Shown: positions 5,611 through 7,035 of the stretch, piece after piece
How the letters are laid out: each line of letters begins with the position of its first letter
Position numbering within the stretch: the stretch's first letter is position 1
Source: Inquilinus sp.
GTDB taxonomy: Bacteria; Pseudomonadota; Alphaproteobacteria; DSM-16000; Inquilinaceae
Reading direction: 5' to 3'
NCBI GenBank assembly: GCA_013003675.1
Contig: JABDIP010000516.1
Span: forward strand, 1 to 7,035
Length of the DNA stretch: 7,035 nucleotides
Program-made: the position numbers and the translations under genes
The notes under the pieces: model-generated
What the model was told of the DNA's origin: nothing
The model's database searches: none
Seen by the model: only the letters and a program-made list of their open reading frames with translations

Positions 5611-7035
5611 TCAGACGCCGCGGACCGTCACGTGCTGTGCTTCGGGCACGGTCACGGTGCCCTGGCGCTCAATGTAGGAGGCGACGACATCCCAGATCGG
5701 CGGCCCTTCGGTACCCTCGTTCACCGAGGCCCAGCCGGCGACCTGGTACCCGGTGTCGGCTTCGAGCGGCGCGCCGGTCTTCAGGACCCGCAGATCGCTG
5801 ATCCGCTGTCCCATCGGCTTGCCGATATCGATCGAATAGCCGAGCCCGCCGACCCGCACCATGTCGCCGCCCTGCTGGTAGTAGGGGTCCGGGTTGAACA
5901 GATTGTCCGCCACGTCCTCCAGGATGTCCTTGATCAACTGGCCGGTCATGTCGACGCGATAGGCGTTCGGGTAACTGATGGCGGTGTGGTTGTAGACATC
6001 CTCGACGGTGATGTCCTGGCCCGGCAGCAGCGTGTGCCCCCACCGGAAGCCAGGAGACAGGGCGATGTCGGCTTCACGCTCCTCGAGCAGGGCGCGACAG
6101 ATCAGATCGTCGAAGGTGCCGTTGAAATTGCCGCGGCGGTAGAGAAGGCTGTCGGTGCGGCCCAGCACGCGGCCCAACTCCGCAGCATGCGGCGCCCGGA
6201 TCCTCTCAACCACCGCCCGCATCGCCGGGTCGGGTTCGATGGCGTCGGACAGGACCGGGATCAGCCGGTAGTTGAACTCCGCCACCCGCCCGTCGCGGAC
6301 ATCGAGGTCGAGCCGCGAAAGGAACTTGCCGTGCGAGCCGGAGGCGACGATCAGGGTGCGGCCGGCCTGGAGCACCTGCGGCAGGGCGTCGTGGGTGTGC
6401 CCGGTCAGGATCACGTCGATCCCGTCGACCCGGGCGGCGAGCTTGCGGTCGACGTCGAAGCCGTTGTGGCTGAGCAGCACGACCAGATCGGCGCCGGCGG
6501 CGCGGGCCTCCCCGACCTTCTTGCGAACCTCGTCCTCGCGGATGCCGAACGACCAATCCGGCACCATCCAGCGCGGGTTGGCAACGGGCACATAGGGGAA
6601 GGCCTGGCCGATCACCGCGATCCTGACGCCGGCGCGCTCGAAAATGGCGGTGGAGTCGAACACCGGCTCCTCCCAGGTCGTATCGAACACGTTGCCGGCG
6701 AGGAAGCGGCTGTCGGATTGGTCGATCAGCTCCTGCACCCGCTGGTCGCCGAGGGTGAACTCCCAATGCCCGGTCATCGCGTCGACGCCGAGCGCGTTCA
6801 TCGCCTCGACCATGTCGGCGCCCCGGGTCTTCAGTGCCGTGAAGGAGCCCTGCCAGGTATCGCCGCCGTCGAGCACCAGGGTGTTGGCCGGCCGTTCGGC
6901 GCGGATCGACTTGATCAGCGTCGCCATCCGATCGAGGCCGCCGACCCGGCCATAGGTACGGGCCAGCGACACGAAATCCTCGCTGGTCAACGCATAGGCC
7001 TCCGGCGTGCCCGGCTGGACGCCGAAATGGCTCAA
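5611..7035 (-). CDS. soxB: SoxB, carrier-bound sulfate thioesterase/hydrolase, 5'-partial
   Basis: Periplasmic di-manganese enzyme that hydrolyses the S-sulfate group from the cysteine of SoxYZ, releasing sulfate. The window holds the last 474 residues; SoxB proteins are usually about 560-570, so the export signal and the first metal-binding motif lie beyond the right edge. The first visible codon is an internal TTG (Leu) in LSHFGVQPGTPEAY, not a start. Metallophosphatase motifs seen (numbered from that codon) are LDGGDTWQGS (55-64), GHWEFT (89-94), LSHNG (188-192) and GHTHD (212-216), all carrying expected metal or active-site residues. The C-terminal 5'-nucleotidase-type domain (about 285-460) includes RRGNFNGTFDD, AISYPNAYRVDMTG and YYQQGGDMVRVGGL. 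It leads directly into ccdA. soxXYZA genes would typically lie further upstream, beyond the window; that is expectation, not observation. Confidence 0.96.
   Translation of the reverse strand: MSHFGVQPGTPEAYALTSEDFVSLARTYGRVGGLDRMATLIKSIRAERPANTLVLDGGDTWQGSFTALKTRGADMVEAMNALGVDAMTGHWEFTLGDQRVQELIDQSDSRFLAGNVFDTTWEEPVFDSTAIFERAGVRIAVIGQAFPYVPVANPRWMVPDWSFGIREDEVRKKVGEARAAGADLVVLLSHNGFDVDRKLAARVDGIDVILTGHTHDALPQVLQAGRTLIVASGSHGKFLSRLDLDVRDGRVAEFNYRLIPVLSDAIEPDPAMRAVVERIRAPHAAELGRVLGRTDSLLYRRGNFNGTFDDLICRALLEEREADIALSPGFRWGHTLLPGQDITVEDVYNHTAISYPNAYRVDMTGQLIKDILEDVADNLFNPDPYYQQGGDMVRVGGLGYSIDIGKPMGQRISDLRVLKTGAPLEADTGYQVAGWASVNEGTEGPPIWDVVASYIERQGTVTVPEAQHVTVRGV

Noticed and set aside
5614..7035. 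TTG at the right edge as the true start of soxB
   Set aside because: The visible sequence begins inside the catalytic domain (LSHFGVQPG), and SoxB proteins have a further 90 or so residues including an export signal; the gene simply runs off the window.

Overview
The window carries part of a thiosulfate-oxidation (Sox) gene cluster from a GC-rich bacterium. The gene set (SoxB, CcdA/SoxV, SoxW, SoxC, SoxD and a SoxF-type flavoprotein), the strong G/C third-position bias and the twin-arginine or Ala-rich export signals fit an alphaproteobacterium, perhaps a Rhodospirillales-like lineage. That placement is inference; no rRNA or other taxonomic marker is present.

Layout, left to right. (1) 1-1071, + strand: the remains of a flavocytochrome c/sulfide dehydrogenase flavoprotein gene (soxF/fccB), cut by the left edge. 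It is broken by a one-base loss in a G run near 54-58 and by a deletion plus frame change near 394-405. (2) 1096-3058, - strand: soxC then soxD, overlapping by 17 bases, encoding the molybdenum and haem subunits of sulfane (sulfite) dehydrogenase. An AT-rich promoter-like stretch lies upstream at 3120-3202. (3) 3297-3926, - strand: soxW, a periplasmic thioredoxin. (4) 4063-4809, + strand, divergent from soxW: an exported, all-helical protein that I do not recognise. (5) 4843-5586, - strand: a CcdA/SoxV membrane thiol-electron transporter. (6) 5611-7035, - strand: soxB, whose 5' end lies beyond the right edge.

How the genes work together. Thiosulfate is bound to the carrier SoxYZ, which is not in this window. 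SoxB hydrolytically releases sulfate from the carrier-bound group. SoxCD oxidises the remaining sulfane sulfur, so a cell with SoxCD can oxidise thiosulfate fully without storing sulfur. CcdA/SoxV carries electrons across the membrane to SoxW, which is thought to keep the SoxYZ carrier thiol reduced. SoxF would be an accessory flavoprotein, but here it looks non-functional unless the sequence has errors.

No tRNA, rRNA, CRISPR array, insertion sequence or phage gene was seen, and no gene-free stretch reaches 300 bases. The most notable points are the doubly broken soxF, whose deletion removes the segment expected to hold one of the two redox cysteines, and the unknown exported helical protein between soxV and soxW.
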